NCBI RefSeq assembly: GCF_030547425.1
Contig: NZ_JAUORH010000001.1
Coordinates: 310,001-374,000 of the forward strand
Direction: 5' to 3'
Length of the DNA stretch: 64,000 bases
Source: Tenacibaculum sp. 1_MG-2023
Lineage (GTDB): Bacteria; Bacteroidota; Bacteroidia; Flavobacteriales; Flavobacteriaceae
Shown here: in pieces, positions 9,012 to 17,405 of the stretch
How the letters are laid out: each line of letters starts with the position of its first letter
How positions within the stretch are numbered: the stretch's first letter is position 1
Made by a program: the position numbers and the translations under genes
The notes under the pieces: model-generated
What the model saw: only the letters and a program-made list of their open reading frames with translations
Databases searched by the model: none
Told to the model about the DNA's origin: nothing

Positions 9012-10061
9012 ATGAGAAACATAACTACTTTTTTAATGTTTATTTTTGTTGCATTTTCTATTTATGCGCAACAAAATCAAAAAAAATATAAAATAAGAAC
9101 GGTAGGTTTTTATAATTTAGAAAACCTTTTTGATACCAAGAATGATCCTGAAAAGAATGATGAAGCAAGTCCTATCATGGAAATGAAAGGAGGTAAAGAA
9201 GAGGTTTATTGGGATAAAATTGACAAACTTGGAGAGGTAATCTCTCAATTAGGAGCGGAAAAGGCTAGAACTAGTCCAGCAATTTTAGGTGTAGCTGAGG
9301 TTGAGAATAAAAAAGTTTTAGAAGATTTGGTAGCCTCTGAAAAATTAAAAAAGAAGCGTTATAGTATCATTCATTTTGATTCTCCAGATAAAAGAGGTAT
9401 TGATGTGGGATTGTTATATCAATCACGTTATTTTAAGCCAATTCATTTCGAGGCATTCGACCCTAATATATATGACCAGAATTATAAAGTTTATACACGT
9501 GATATTTTGTTGGTATCAGGATATTTAGATGATGAATTGATACATATTATTGTTAATCACTGGCCATCTCGAAGAGGTGGGGAAGCAAAGAGTAGACCAT
9601 TACGTGAAAAAGCGGCTTATAAAGTGAAGCAAATTATTGAAAAAATTAAACTGAATGACCCAAATCCGAAAGTGTTAATAATGGGTGACTTTAACGATGA
9701 CCCTGTCAATTCTAGCTTTAAATCTGTTTTACAAACTAAGAGTAAGAAGAAGAATGTAAAAGAGGGCGATATTTATAATCCGTACGAAGATATGTTTCGT
9801 CGTGGATTTAATACATTAGGGTATAGAGACAATATTAACTTGTTTGATCAAATAATGTTTACTTCTCAACTATTAGACAAAGGAGAAAAAGATTTTTCAA
9901 CCTATAAAATGTTTAAGTCTGGGATTTTTAATAAACGTTTTTTAACTCAGAAAAGTGGTCGTTATAAAGGGTACCCTTTTAGGAGTTTTTCTTATGGAAA
10001 ATATACCGGAGGGTATAGTGATCACTATCCAGTATATATGTACCTAATTAAAGAAGATTAG
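9012..10061 (+). CDS. Secreted endonuclease/exonuclease/phosphatase-family protein
   Basis: 349 residues from the ATG at 9012; this start gives a clean signal peptide (MRNITTFLMFIFVAFSIYAQ), while the longer frame from 8937 would bury it. EEP-fold motifs are in order: GFYNLENLFD near the N-terminus, AEVENKKVLEDL (the catalytic E), HIIVNHWPSRRGG, MGDFNDDP and a C-terminal GGYSDHYPVYM (SDH). These are the metal- and phosphodiester-binding residues of DNase I-like enzymes. It is divergent from a TonB receptor and a lipoprotein with OB and lamin-tail domains, which suggests extracellular nucleic-acid or phosphoester breakdown coupled to uptake. A phosphatase rather than nuclease activity is possible. 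Confidence 0.85.
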   Translation: MRNITTFLMFIFVAFSIYAQQNQKKYKIRTVGFYNLENLFDTKNDPEKNDEASPIMEMKGGKEEVYWDKIDKLGEVISQLGAEKARTSPAILGVAEVENKKVLEDLVASEKLKKKRYSIIHFDSPDKRGIDVGLLYQSRYFKPIHFEAFDPNIYDQNYKVYTRDILLVSGYLDDELIHIIVNHWPSRRGGEAKSRPLREKAAYKVKQIIEKIKLNDPNPKVLIMGDFNDDPVNSSFKSVLQTKSKKKNVKEGDIYNPYEDMFRRGFNTLGYRDNINLFDQIMFTSQLLDKGEKDFSTYKMFKSGIFNKRFLTQKSGRYKGYPFRSFSYGKYTGGYSDHYPVYMYLIKED

Positions 10062-10064
10062 ATT

Positions 10065-10095
10065 AAAAAGGCTTACAATTTTTGTGAGCCTTTTT
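10065..10095. terminator. Bidirectional intrinsic terminator
   Basis: AAAAAGGCTTACA / TGTGAGCCTTTTT with one T-G wobble and an ATTTT loop, between convergent genes; its 3' end touches the stop codon of the minus-strand gene. Confidence 0.8.
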
Positions 10096-10438
10096 AGTTT
10101 TTACATATGTCATTTAGATAATTATTCATTCTTAACTGGAATAAAGTTCCTTTTAAAAGATCGTCTATTTGCCATAATTCAACTGAAGAAACTGCTATGC
10201 TAACTTTATCTGAAGGAGTTTGTAGTAAAATAGACCTACAGTCTTTTCCTTTACTACAAGTAGCACAATTTTTTTGAAGCTTAGAGTCCGTTACCTTATC
10301 TAAAAATAATTCTATTTCTTGTTCTGTTAAATGAAATCCTGTATCTCTAAATATTAATTGAACTAAGTTTAAGTTGTTTTCTTTCCAGTGAAAAGAAATG
10401 CCTATGTTGTTGTCGTATATTTTAGTAATTCCGTCCAT
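10094..10438 (-). CDS. Small hypothetical protein with CxxCxxxxxC motif
   Basis: 114 residues, no signal peptide. The central CATCSKGKDC (C-x2-C-x5-C) could bind a metal or form disulfides. The rest alternates beta and helix without a motif I know. It has its own -7 element (TATATTTG at 10466-10459, minus strand), so it is not simply the tail of the recJ operon although it lies 74 bases downstream of recJ. The family is not recognised. Confidence 0.7.
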   Translation of the reverse strand: MDGITKIYDNNIGISFHWKENNLNLVQLIFRDTGFHLTEQEIELFLDKVTDSKLQKNCATCSKGKDCRSILLQTPSDKVSIAVSSVELWQIDDLLKGTLFQLRMNNYLNDICKN

Positions 10439-10458
10439 AACTATATTTATATCGATAA

Positions 10459-10466
10459 CAAATATA
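10459..10466 (-). promoter_or_regulatory. -7 element for the small CxxC protein
   Basis: Minus-strand TATATTTG, an exact TANNTTTG match about 20 bases before the ATG at 10438. No clear TTG at the -33 distance. Confidence 0.4.
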
Positions 10467-10512
10467 AAAGTTTATTTGGAATTATTCTAAATAAAAAAAT
10501 ATAGGTCTTTTA

Positions 10513-12198
10513 CTATTTTAAATCTTTTAACATTAACTGAATAGAAGTATGTCCATTCCAAGTGTTCTCATCTAACGTATAAGCAACGTCAAAATCATTT
10601 TGGGTAAGGTTTATTTTATTTCCTAAACCAAAACCTATAGCATTATATGTTTTTTGGTCTGAACCATAAATGAGATTCAATCTTAAATGACTCTTATCTG
10701 CGCCAACTTGTTTACCATAACCGTTATCTCTTACCGCTGAAGTAGTAAAAATGGGTTTCATATTTAGTGGGCCAAAAGGTGCCATTTGTTGAATAATACG
10801 GAAAAACTTAGGAGTAATTTCTGATAAGTCAATCTCAGTGTCAATCGTAATTTCTGGCGTTAATAAATTTTTGTCAATGGTGGAAGCAACCACTTCTTCA
10901 AATTTATTTTTAAAGTTTTGATATTGCTCAGGCAATAAGGTTAAGCCTGCTGCATATTTATGTCCACCAAATTGTTCAATGAACTCTGAACATTTTTCTA
11001 AAGCATTATACACGTCAAACCCTTTTACTGAACGAGCAGAGGCTGCTAGTTTTTCTCCACTTTTAGTGAATACCAAAGTTGGTCTGTAGTAAGTTTCGGT
11101 TAAACGTGAAGCAACAATACCAATGACTCCTTTGTGCCAGTTTTCATCAAAAACAACTGTAGTATATTTTTCTTGTTCGTTGTTGTTTTCAATTTGAAGT
11201 AAGGCTTCTTGTGTAATTGCTTTATCTAGTTCTTTTCTGTCGGAATTGAATTTTTCAATTGCAGCAGCAAATTCAACAGCTGAGTCAAAATCCATTTCAG
11301 TTAACAATTCAACAGCATAATTTCCATGTTTCATTCGTCCAGCAGCATTTATTCGTGGAGCGATTATGAAAACGACATCAGTAATAGTGAGTTCTTTTTT
11401 TTGTAATTGATGGATGATGGCTTTGATGCCATTTCTAGGTTGTGAATTGATGACTTGTAACCCATGATACGCTAATACTCTATTTTCACCAGTCATAGGA
11501 ACTATATCAGCAGCAATGGCTGTAGCAACTAAATCTAAATAGGGGATTAAATCTTCAATCGTTTGATTTCTTTTTGAAGCTAATGCCTGAATTAATTTAA
11601 AGCCAACACCACAACCACATAATTCATCATACGGATAGTTACAGTCTATTTGTTTAGGGTTTAAAACAGCAACCGCTTTTGGAACTTCGCTCCCAGGTTT
11701 ATGGTGATCACAAATGATAAAATCTATTCCTTTTTTAGTAGCATAATCAACTTTATCAATGGCTTTAATTCCGCAGTCTAAAGCAATAATTAAAGAAAAT
11801 CCATTGTCTTCGGCAAAATCAATTCCTTTATAAGAAACACCATATCCTTCTTCATATCGGTCAGGAATATAGGTTGCAATATTTGGGTGAATTGTTTTTA
11901 AGTAGGATGACATTAAAGAAACGGCAGTAGTTCCGTCAACATCATAATCACCAAAAACTAAAATGTTTTCATTATTAGCTATAGCGTTTTCTATACGCTG
12001 TACAGCAATTTCCATATCCTTCATTAAAAAAGGATCATGTAAATCATTTAGTGATGGGCGAAAAAAATGTTTTGCATCATCAAATGTTTCAATACCACGT
12101 TGTACCAAAATTTTAGCCAAGTTTGTATCGATGGCTAGTTCTTTGGCTAATTGTTTTACTTTATTGGTGTCTGGTTGCGGTTTTAATGTCCAGCGCAT
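10513..12198 (-). CDS. recJ: Single-stranded-DNA-specific exonuclease RecJ
   Basis: 561 residues from the ATG at 12198 (MRWTLKP); an upstream in-frame ATG at 12213 would add only MIKIA and overlap the spacer. DHH-family motifs are present: FGDYDVDGTTA (motif I), IALDCG (motif II), ICDHHKPG (DHH, motif III), GCGVGFKL, and the DHHA1 part with GRMKHGNYA and FGGHKYAAGL. The C-terminal OB domain is included. RecJ degrades ssDNA 5'-3' in mismatch repair, base-excision repair and recombination. It follows the OsmC-like gene by a few bases and is probably co-transcribed with it. Confidence 0.96.
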   Translation of the reverse strand: MRWTLKPQPDTNKVKQLAKELAIDTNLAKILVQRGIETFDDAKHFFRPSLNDLHDPFLMKDMEIAVQRIENAIANNENILVFGDYDVDGTTAVSLMSSYLKTIHPNIATYIPDRYEEGYGVSYKGIDFAEDNGFSLIIALDCGIKAIDKVDYATKKGIDFIICDHHKPGSEVPKAVAVLNPKQIDCNYPYDELCGCGVGFKLIQALASKRNQTIEDLIPYLDLVATAIAADIVPMTGENRVLAYHGLQVINSQPRNGIKAIIHQLQKKELTITDVVFIIAPRINAAGRMKHGNYAVELLTEMDFDSAVEFAAAIEKFNSDRKELDKAITQEALLQIENNNEQEKYTTVVFDENWHKGVIGIVASRLTETYYRPTLVFTKSGEKLAASARSVKGFDVYNALEKCSEFIEQFGGHKYAAGLTLLPEQYQNFKNKFEEVVASTIDKNLLTPEITIDTEIDLSEITPKFFRIIQQMAPFGPLNMKPIFTTSAVRDNGYGKQVGADKSHLRLNLIYGSDQKTYNAIGFGLGNKINLTQNDFDVAYTLDENTWNGHTSIQLMLKDLK

Positions 12199-12216
12199 AG
12201 CAATTTTTATCAAAAA

Positions 12217-12642
12217 TTAATTGTTGTGTAGATGTATGCCAGTAGTTACATCTGCAAATTTCCTAAACATTTCCATAACACCACAGTATTTTTCTATCGA
12301 TAAATCTACTGCTTTGTTAATTTTTTTCTCGTCTAAATTACTTCCGTAAAAATGATAATCTACCAAAACTTTGTGATAATATTTTGGATGCTCATCGGTT
12401 AATTCACCAGTAACTACAATTTTAAAATTGTCAACCTTTACACGCATTTTTTCTAGCATAGGTACAATGTCTAAACCAGAACAACCTGCTAACGATGAAA
12501 GCATCATAGCTTTAGGTCGTAATCCAGAATTATTTCCTCCGTGCTCTTCAGAAGTATCAATAACTATTGGATGCCCACTTGGGTTATCACTTTCAAATTG
12601 CATTTTTTCTTTCCAAACGGTTGTAACTGTGTTTGTTGTCAT
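12217..12642 (-). CDS. OsmC/Ohr-family peroxiredoxin-like protein
   Basis: 141 residues. The two signature cysteines are at C54 (SLAGCSGLD) and C120 (EKYCGVM), the pair used by OsmC/Ohr proteins to reduce organic hydroperoxides. Length and the GGNNSGLRPKAMML segment fit the general OsmC (YhfA-like) subgroup rather than Ohr. It is divergent from a CMD/AhpD-like gene that also has a redox CxxC, and an inverted repeat lies between them, so shared redox control is likely. Start is the first ATG, followed by MTTNTVTTVW. Confidence 0.9.
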   Translation of the reverse strand: MTTNTVTTVWKEKMQFESDNPSGHPIVIDTSEEHGGNNSGLRPKAMMLSSLAGCSGLDIVPMLEKMRVKVDNFKIVVTGELTDEHPKYYHKVLVDYHFYGSNLDEKKINKAVDLSIEKYCGVMEMFRKFADVTTGIHLHNN

Positions 12643-12671
12643 GTCTTAATATTTTTTTGTTTATTGCGTAA

Positions 12672-12723
12672 GTAAGTCTGTGTATGATTTGACTTAATTA
12701 TGTAAATAGTAACACAAACTTAC
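12672..12723. promoter_or_regulatory. Inverted repeat between two redox genes, with a minus-strand -7 element
   Basis: GTAAGTCTGTGT (12672-12683) and ACACAAACTTAC (12712-12723) are inverted copies matching at 11 of 12 positions, centred 40 bases apart. The second arm contains TAAGTTTG on the minus strand (12722-12715), a -7 element for the osmC-like gene. Two half-sites four helical turns apart suggest a regulator that bends or loops DNA; the regulator is unknown. Confidence 0.35.
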
Positions 12724-12761
12724 AGTAAAAAGTTAGTATTAAAAACTTAAAAAATAAAACT

Positions 12762-13352
12762 ATGCCTTTAGTAACTCCTTTAAATCCGAATCATGATGAA
12801 GAAACAAAGCAATTATCTGATTTTTATAATGAAACCTTAGGTTTTTGTCCGAATTCAGTATTAACCATGCAACGCCGACCAGAAATTTCTAAAGCATTTA
12901 TTAATTTAAATAAAGCAGTTATGGCTAATCACGGTCGGGTAACTTCTGCTTTAAAAAGGATGATTGCTTGGGTAAGCAGTAATGCAACAGGTTGCCGTTA
13001 TTGTCAAGCTCATGCAATTCGTGCAGCAGAGCGCTATGGAGCAGAACAAGAACAATTAGATAATATTTGGGAATATAAAACACACTCTGCCTTTTCTGAT
13101 TCGGAACGTGCTGCGTTAGATTTTTCATTAGCAGCTTCTATGGTTCCAAATATGGTAGATGAAAAGATTAAAGAGGAATTATATAAGTATTGGAATGAAG
13201 GGGAAATAGTTGAAATGTTAGGAGTAATTTCTCTCTTCGGGTATTTAAATCGTTGGAATGATTCTATGGGTACAAGTATTGAAGATGGTGCTGTTGAAAG
13301 TGGAGAGCAGTATTTAGGAAAACATGGTTGGGAGAAAGGAAAGCATGTGTAG
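12762..13352 (+). CDS. Carboxymuconolactone decarboxylase (AhpD-like) family protein
   Basis: 196 residues. The AhpD-type redox site CRYCQAH (C78-x2-C81-x2-H84) sits in the CMD core (ALKRMIAWVSSNATGCRYCQ). AhpD-like proteins act as disulfide reductants or peroxidases. The C-terminal half (WNEGEIVEMLGVISLFGYLNRW) is the helical continuation seen in the peroxidase-related subgroup. Divergent from the OsmC-like gene. The exact electron partner cannot be read from the sequence. Confidence 0.88.
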   Translation: MPLVTPLNPNHDEETKQLSDFYNETLGFCPNSVLTMQRRPEISKAFINLNKAVMANHGRVTSALKRMIAWVSSNATGCRYCQAHAIRAAERYGAEQEQLDNIWEYKTHSAFSDSERAALDFSLAASMVPNMVDEKIKEELYKYWNEGEIVEMLGVISLFGYLNRWNDSMGTSIEDGAVESGEQYLGKHGWEKGKHV

Positions 13353-13369
13353 ATAGAATTATTAGAAAT

Positions 13370-13397
13370 AGAAAAGCTCGCTATTGCGAGCTTTTCT
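13370..13397. terminator. Bidirectional intrinsic terminator
   Basis: Perfect inverted repeat AGAAAAGCTCGC / GCGAGCTTTTCT with a TATT loop between convergent genes (stops at 13352 and 13416). Confidence 0.85.
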
Positions 13398-13415
13398 GTT
13401 ACATTTTTTTAAGAA

Positions 13416-13823
13416 TTACTTTTTAAGTAAATCTCTAATTTCGGCTAATAATTCTTCTTGGCTAGGTCCTTTTGGAGTCTCTGGAGCCGGTTCTTCTTTT
13501 TTCTTCATTGCGTTTACCGCTTTTACTACCATAAACATAATAAAAGCTACAATAATAAAATCGATAACATTGGTTAAAAATTCACCATATAATATGGCAA
13601 CTTCTCCTGTTATTTTACCTGCTTCATTAGCAACACCTTCTGAGATTATGTGTTTTAAATCTTTTAAATCAGCGTTAAAAATTAGTCCAATTAAAGGAGA
13701 AACAATTCCTCCAGTGAAAGAAGTCACTACTTGCTTGAAAGCAGCCCCCATAACGAAACCTACTGCAATGTCTACTAAATTACCTTTCATCGCAAAGTCT
13801 TTAAACTCTTTGAGCATTCCCAT
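13416..13823 (-). CDS. mscL: Large-conductance mechanosensitive channel MscL
   Basis: 135 residues, the usual length. N-terminal amphipathic MLKEFKDFAMKGNLVDIAVG, TM1 (VGFVMGAAFKQVVTSF), a periplasmic loop, TM2 (VIDFIIVAFIMFMVVKAV) and the cytoplasmic helical tail EELLAEIRDLLKK. The homopentamer opens under membrane tension as an osmotic safety valve. It follows alr by 45 bases and may be the last gene of a tdk-alr-mscL transcript. Confidence 0.96.
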   Translation of the reverse strand: MGMLKEFKDFAMKGNLVDIAVGFVMGAAFKQVVTSFTGGIVSPLIGLIFNADLKDLKHIISEGVANEAGKITGEVAILYGEFLTNVIDFIIVAFIMFMVVKAVNAMKKKEEPAPETPKGPSQEELLAEIRDLLKK

Positions 13824-13868
13824 ATTTTTGATTTTTAATAGTTAATTGAACTGAAAAATATAAAAAAA

Positions 13869-14972
13869 TTAGCTTTTAACCAATCTTTTTATACGTTGAG
13901 ATAAGGCAGTAAGTATTTCATACGAAATAGTTTCACACTTATGAGCCATATATTCTACGTGTTGTTGATGGTTGAAAATAATAACCTCGTCACCTTCATT
14001 ACAATCAATTTTGGTAACATCTACCATAATCATATCCATACAAACATTTCCAATGATAGGAGCTGGTTGATTATTAATGAACACAAATCCATTTTTATTT
14101 CCTAGTTTTCTTGATATACCATCTGCATGTCCTATAGGAATGGTTGCACTTCTTGTAGGTTGACTAGCAACAAAAGCTCTATTGTAACCAACTGTTTCAC
14201 CTGGTTGAACTATATTGATTTGAGAAATTATAGATTTAAGTGTATGTGTATTTTTAAGTTGAGAGGTTTCTTGTTTATCATTTCCAAAACCGTATAATCC
14301 TATGCCTAAGCGAACCATGTCAAATTGAGCTTGAGGATAATTGATAATTCCAGAGGTGTTTAAGATATGTATCATGGGTTGATGCCCTAAATGCTCATAA
14401 ATTTGTTTTATGATGTAGGCAAAGTTATTTATTTGACCTATAGTGAAATTTTGTTCATTAGGATCTTCACTAGCAGCTAAATGAGAAAATATTGATTCAA
14501 CTTTTATGTTGTTTGATTTCTTTAGCTCAGCAACAATAGAAGGAATATCAGTATGCCAAAAGCCTAATCGATTTAATCCCGTATTAAATTTTAGGTGTAT
14601 AGGGTAATTCATTAAAGGCTCTTCATCAGCAAGCTTTAAAAAAGCATCAAAAATTTTAAAATTATATAGATTGGGTTCTAAACGATACTTAACAATATCT
14701 TTTAAGTTTTGAATTTGAGGGTTTAGAACTAAAATAGGAGTTGTAATCCCTGCTTCACGTAATATTATTCCTTCGTAGGAATAAGCAACCGCAAAATAAT
14801 CAACTTGGTCTTGTACAATTTTAGCAATCTCTGTTGATTCGCTTCCGTAACCAAAAGCTTTAACAACTACTAATATTTTTGTGGTAGGTTGTAGCTTTTG
14901 TTTAAAATAGGCTAAATTGTGTAGTACAGCTTTAGGGTCAATTTCTAATACGGTAACGTGATTATTATTCAT
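13869..14972 (-). CDS. alr: Alanine racemase
   Basis: 367 residues. The PLP-binding lysine is K38 in [10 protein letters not shown]; the second catalytic residue is the Tyr in VGYNRAF; PIGHADG and [11 protein letters not shown] are the conserved C-terminal motifs. The enzyme interconverts L- and D-alanine for peptidoglycan. Its ATG lies 8 bases inside tdk, so the two are translationally coupled. No fused MurF domain is present, unlike in some Bacteroidota. Confidence 0.96.
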   Translation of the reverse strand: MNNNHVTVLEIDPKAVLHNLAYFKQKLQPTTKILVVVKAFGYGSESTEIAKIVQDQVDYFAVAYSYEGIILREAGITTPILVLNPQIQNLKDIVKYRLEPNLYNFKIFDAFLKLADEEPLMNYPIHLKFNTGLNRLGFWHTDIPSIVAELKKSNNIKVESIFSHLAASEDPNEQNFTIGQINNFAYIIKQIYEHLGHQPMIHILNTSGIINYPQAQFDMVRLGIGLYGFGNDKQETSQLKNTHTLKSIISQINIVQPGETVGYNRAFVASQPTRSATIPIGHADGISRKLGNKNGFVFINNQPAPIIGNVCMDMIMVDVTKIDCNEGDEVIIFNHQQHVEYMAHKCETISYEILTALSQRIKRLVKS

Positions 14973-15579
14973 TTTTGCTTTCTTTTTTATTATGCGTTTT
15001 GTGCTCTTTCATAGCTTTGTAATAGGCAGCTCTACTTAGTGGCTCGTATTCTTGGGTTTCGCCTAAAAATACTAAATCCTCACTTTGAGCTTTTCTGTAG
15101 CTATAGTGGGCTAAGTTTCCTGTGCGAGTACAAACAGCATGTACCTTAGTAACGTATTCTGCAGTAGCCATTAAAGCAGGCATTGGTCCAAAAGGTTTTC
15201 CTTTAAAATCCATGTCTAAACCAGCTACAATAACACGAATTCCTCTATTAGCTAAATCGTTACAAACAGCTACAATTTCATCGTCAAAAAACTGTGCTTC
15301 GTCTATTCCAATAACATCAACATCATTAGCTAATAACCTAATATTTGAAGATGCAGGAACTGGTGTAGAACGAATCCTATTTTCATTGTGAGATACAACT
15401 TCCTCATCGTCATATCGAGTATCAACTGAAGGTTTAAAAATTTCAACACGTTGCTTAGCAAACTGAGCACGTTTAAGTCTACGGATTAATTCTTCGGTTT
15501 TTCCCGAAAACATTGAGCCACAAATTACCTCAATCCAACCAAATTGTTCTGTATGATTTACTGTATTTTCAAGAAACAT
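14965..15579 (-). CDS. tdk: Thymidine kinase
   Basis: 204 residues, type II thymidine kinase. P-loop [10 protein letters not shown] at 21-30, the DEAQFFDD Walker B/catalytic segment, and a lasso region near the C-terminus ([16 protein letters not shown]). It phosphorylates thymidine in the salvage pathway. First gene of the tdk-alr unit. Confidence 0.96.
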   Translation of the reverse strand: MFLENTVNHTEQFGWIEVICGSMFSGKTEELIRRLKRAQFAKQRVEIFKPSVDTRYDDEEVVSHNENRIRSTPVPASSNIRLLANDVDVIGIDEAQFFDDEIVAVCNDLANRGIRVIVAGLDMDFKGKPFGPMPALMATAEYVTKVHAVCTRTGNLAHYSYRKAQSEDLVFLGETQEYEPLSRAAYYKAMKEHKTHNKKESKNE

Positions 15580-15633
15580 TTTGTAATTTTAAGCTCTAAA
15601 TTATTGATTTTTGTATTACTTTCGAATAAGGAA

Positions 15634-15641
15634 CAAATTTA
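15634..15641 (-). promoter_or_regulatory. -7 element for tdk
   Basis: Minus-strand TAAATTTG, an exact TANNTTTG match about 55 bases before the tdk start. A TTG (15658-15656) lies 14 bases upstream, closer than ideal. Confidence 0.35.
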
Positions 15642-15681
15642 TTAAAATTTAACAGCAAAAATTAAAATCAAACAACAACTT

Positions 15682-16617
15682 ATGCACAAAAAACTAGCAT
15701 CGGATTTAACCAGTTTAGCACACAGTATCTTACAGATGAAAAATAGGGAAGATGTGTTTGAGTTAAAGCAAAAGGCATATGAGGTTTACGAAAAACTATC
15801 GGTTTTAGCGTATGTAGAAGAATATATAAATAACACTCCTAATCCTACAAAAACTAAAGAGGAGTTGTTAAAAGATGTGTTGCTTGCTGAAGAAAAAAAG
15901 GAAGCAGAAGTTGTCGTAGAAGAAGTTACTTCTAAGGAAGAAAAGATAAGTGTTGAGTCTAAGGAGGAAGTTATAAGAGACTTGAAAGCTGAGGTAGAAA
16001 AAAAGGAAGAGTTAATTCAAGAAGAGATAAAAGTAGAGGAACCTGTAGAGGAAAAGATACAGGAGGGAGAACTTTTAGAGGAGAGAAAAGTACATCACTT
16101 AGAAGAAGATTTAAAAGAAGGTTTTGAGCAAGAAGCAGATGAAATAGCTGAGAAAGTAATTCAAGGGATTAATGAAGAAATAACTACTAACGATATCATT
16201 GAACAACCTTTTGGTGAATTAGAAGAGTTGCTACATGGCGATGCTGAAGATGTAAAGAATGATGTAAAAGATGTAGGAGAAAGGAAAATACCAACTTTAG
16301 AAGATGAGTTACAAGATACGATTTCGGTAGATGTAATGACAGATTTATTTACCAAAGCAGAACCTAAGAAATCACTAAACGATCATTTTCAACAAACGAT
16401 TCAGATAGATTTAAATGATAGAATTGCTTTTGTGAAACATTTATTTAACGGAGATCAAAACGATTTTAATAGAGTAATATCTCAGTTGAATACCATTAAA
16501 ACAGAAAAAGAAGCAAAAAAGTTCATTAATAAAATGATTAAACCAGACTATGATTGGTCTGAAAAAGAAGAATATGAAAATAGACTGTTAGAAATTATTG
16601 AAAGAAGATTTGCTTAA
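15682..16617 (+). CDS. Acidic hypothetical protein with ordered ends and a Glu/Lys-rich middle
   Basis: 311 residues, cytoplasmic. The first ~55 residues form helices (LASDLTSLAHSILQMKNRED). Residues ~60-190 are low-complexity and very rich in E, K and V, probably disordered or coiled coil. The last ~100 residues (SLNDHFQQTIQIDLNDRIAF, FNRVISQLNTIK, PDYDWSEKEEYE) look folded. I recall this two-ended layout from conserved Flavobacteriia proteins without known function. It is followed by a glycosyltransferase gene 27 bases on, likely the same transcript. Confidence 0.75.
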   Translation: MHKKLASDLTSLAHSILQMKNREDVFELKQKAYEVYEKLSVLAYVEEYINNTPNPTKTKEELLKDVLLAEEKKEAEVVVEEVTSKEEKISVESKEEVIRDLKAEVEKKEELIQEEIKVEEPVEEKIQEGELLEERKVHHLEEDLKEGFEQEADEIAEKVIQGINEEITTNDIIEQPFGELEELLHGDAEDVKNDVKDVGERKIPTLEDELQDTISVDVMTDLFTKAEPKKSLNDHFQQTIQIDLNDRIAFVKHLFNGDQNDFNRVISQLNTIKTEKEAKKFINKMIKPDYDWSEKEEYENRLLEIIERRFA

Positions 16618-16644
16618 AACATAATTAAGATTAATAACAAAAAT

Positions 16645-17373
16645 ATGGAGCAGAAGTATATTTTTTGCATGAAGTGGGGTACATTGTACGGAGCAGAATA
16701 TGTAAACCGATTATATTCGATGGTGAAACGAAATTTAACCTATGATTTTAAAATGGTTTGTTTTACTGATGATAAAAAAGGAATTATTGAAGAGGTTGAC
16801 TGTTATGAAATACCCGAAATGAATATTCGTACGGATATTCCAGAAAGGATGTGGAAGAAACTAACAACTTTAAAAGAAAATCTTTATGGTTTAAAAGGAA
16901 CGGCTCTCTTTTTAGATTTAGATATAGTTATAGTTGATAACATAGATTGTTTTTTTGAAGTAGATGGAACTTTTAGAATAATTAAAGATCATAGTTGGAG
17001 AACATGGAGAATTACGGGGAATTCATCAGTATATAGATTTCAGATAGGGAAACATGGGTATGTCTTCGATGATTTTTTAGAGAAATTTGAAGAAATAAGA
17101 AAAGTACACAGGAACGAACAAGAATATTTAACTCACAGTATTAACGATAGAGGGCATTTGGAATATTGGCCAAAAGAATGGTGTCCAAGTTTTAAGTACG
17201 ATTGTGTGTCTAGGTTTCCTTTGGCATTTTGGAAAACACCAGTTATACCTAAAGGGGCAAAAATTATTATTTTTCATGGGGAAATTAATCCACATAAAGC
17301 AATAAAGGGAGGAAGAGGAAAATGGTACCGATATGTAAAAGCAGCTCCTTGGGTAGAGAAATACTGGAAATAA
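16645..17373 (+). CDS. Glycosyltransferase-like protein with DxD motif
   Basis: 242 residues, soluble. The segment LFLDLDIVIVDNID holds the DxD metal/nucleotide-sugar motif at about residues 91-93. The preceding VCFTDDKKGI and the following aromatic-rich C-terminus (WPKEWCPSFKYDC, IIFHGEINPHK) resemble GT-A fold transferases of the GT8/Gnt type. The final HGEINPHK would supply the usual third metal ligand. The sugar and acceptor are unknown; envelope glycan or LPS is the likely use. Confidence 0.7.
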   Translation: MEQKYIFCMKWGTLYGAEYVNRLYSMVKRNLTYDFKMVCFTDDKKGIIEEVDCYEIPEMNIRTDIPERMWKKLTTLKENLYGLKGTALFLDLDIVIVDNIDCFFEVDGTFRIIKDHSWRTWRITGNSSVYRFQIGKHGYVFDDFLEKFEEIRKVHRNEQEYLTHSINDRGHLEYWPKEWCPSFKYDCVSRFPLAFWKTPVIPKGAKIIIFHGEINPHKAIKGGRGKWYRYVKAAPWVEKYWK

Positions 17374-17378
17374 AAAAG

Positions 17379-17405
17379 AAAAGTGCACTTAAATAGTGCA
17401 CTTTT
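17379..17405. terminator. Bidirectional intrinsic terminator
   Basis: Perfect inverted repeat AAAAGTGCACT / AGTGCACTTTT with loop TAAAT between convergent genes; it abuts the stop codon of the minus-strand usp gene. Confidence 0.85.
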
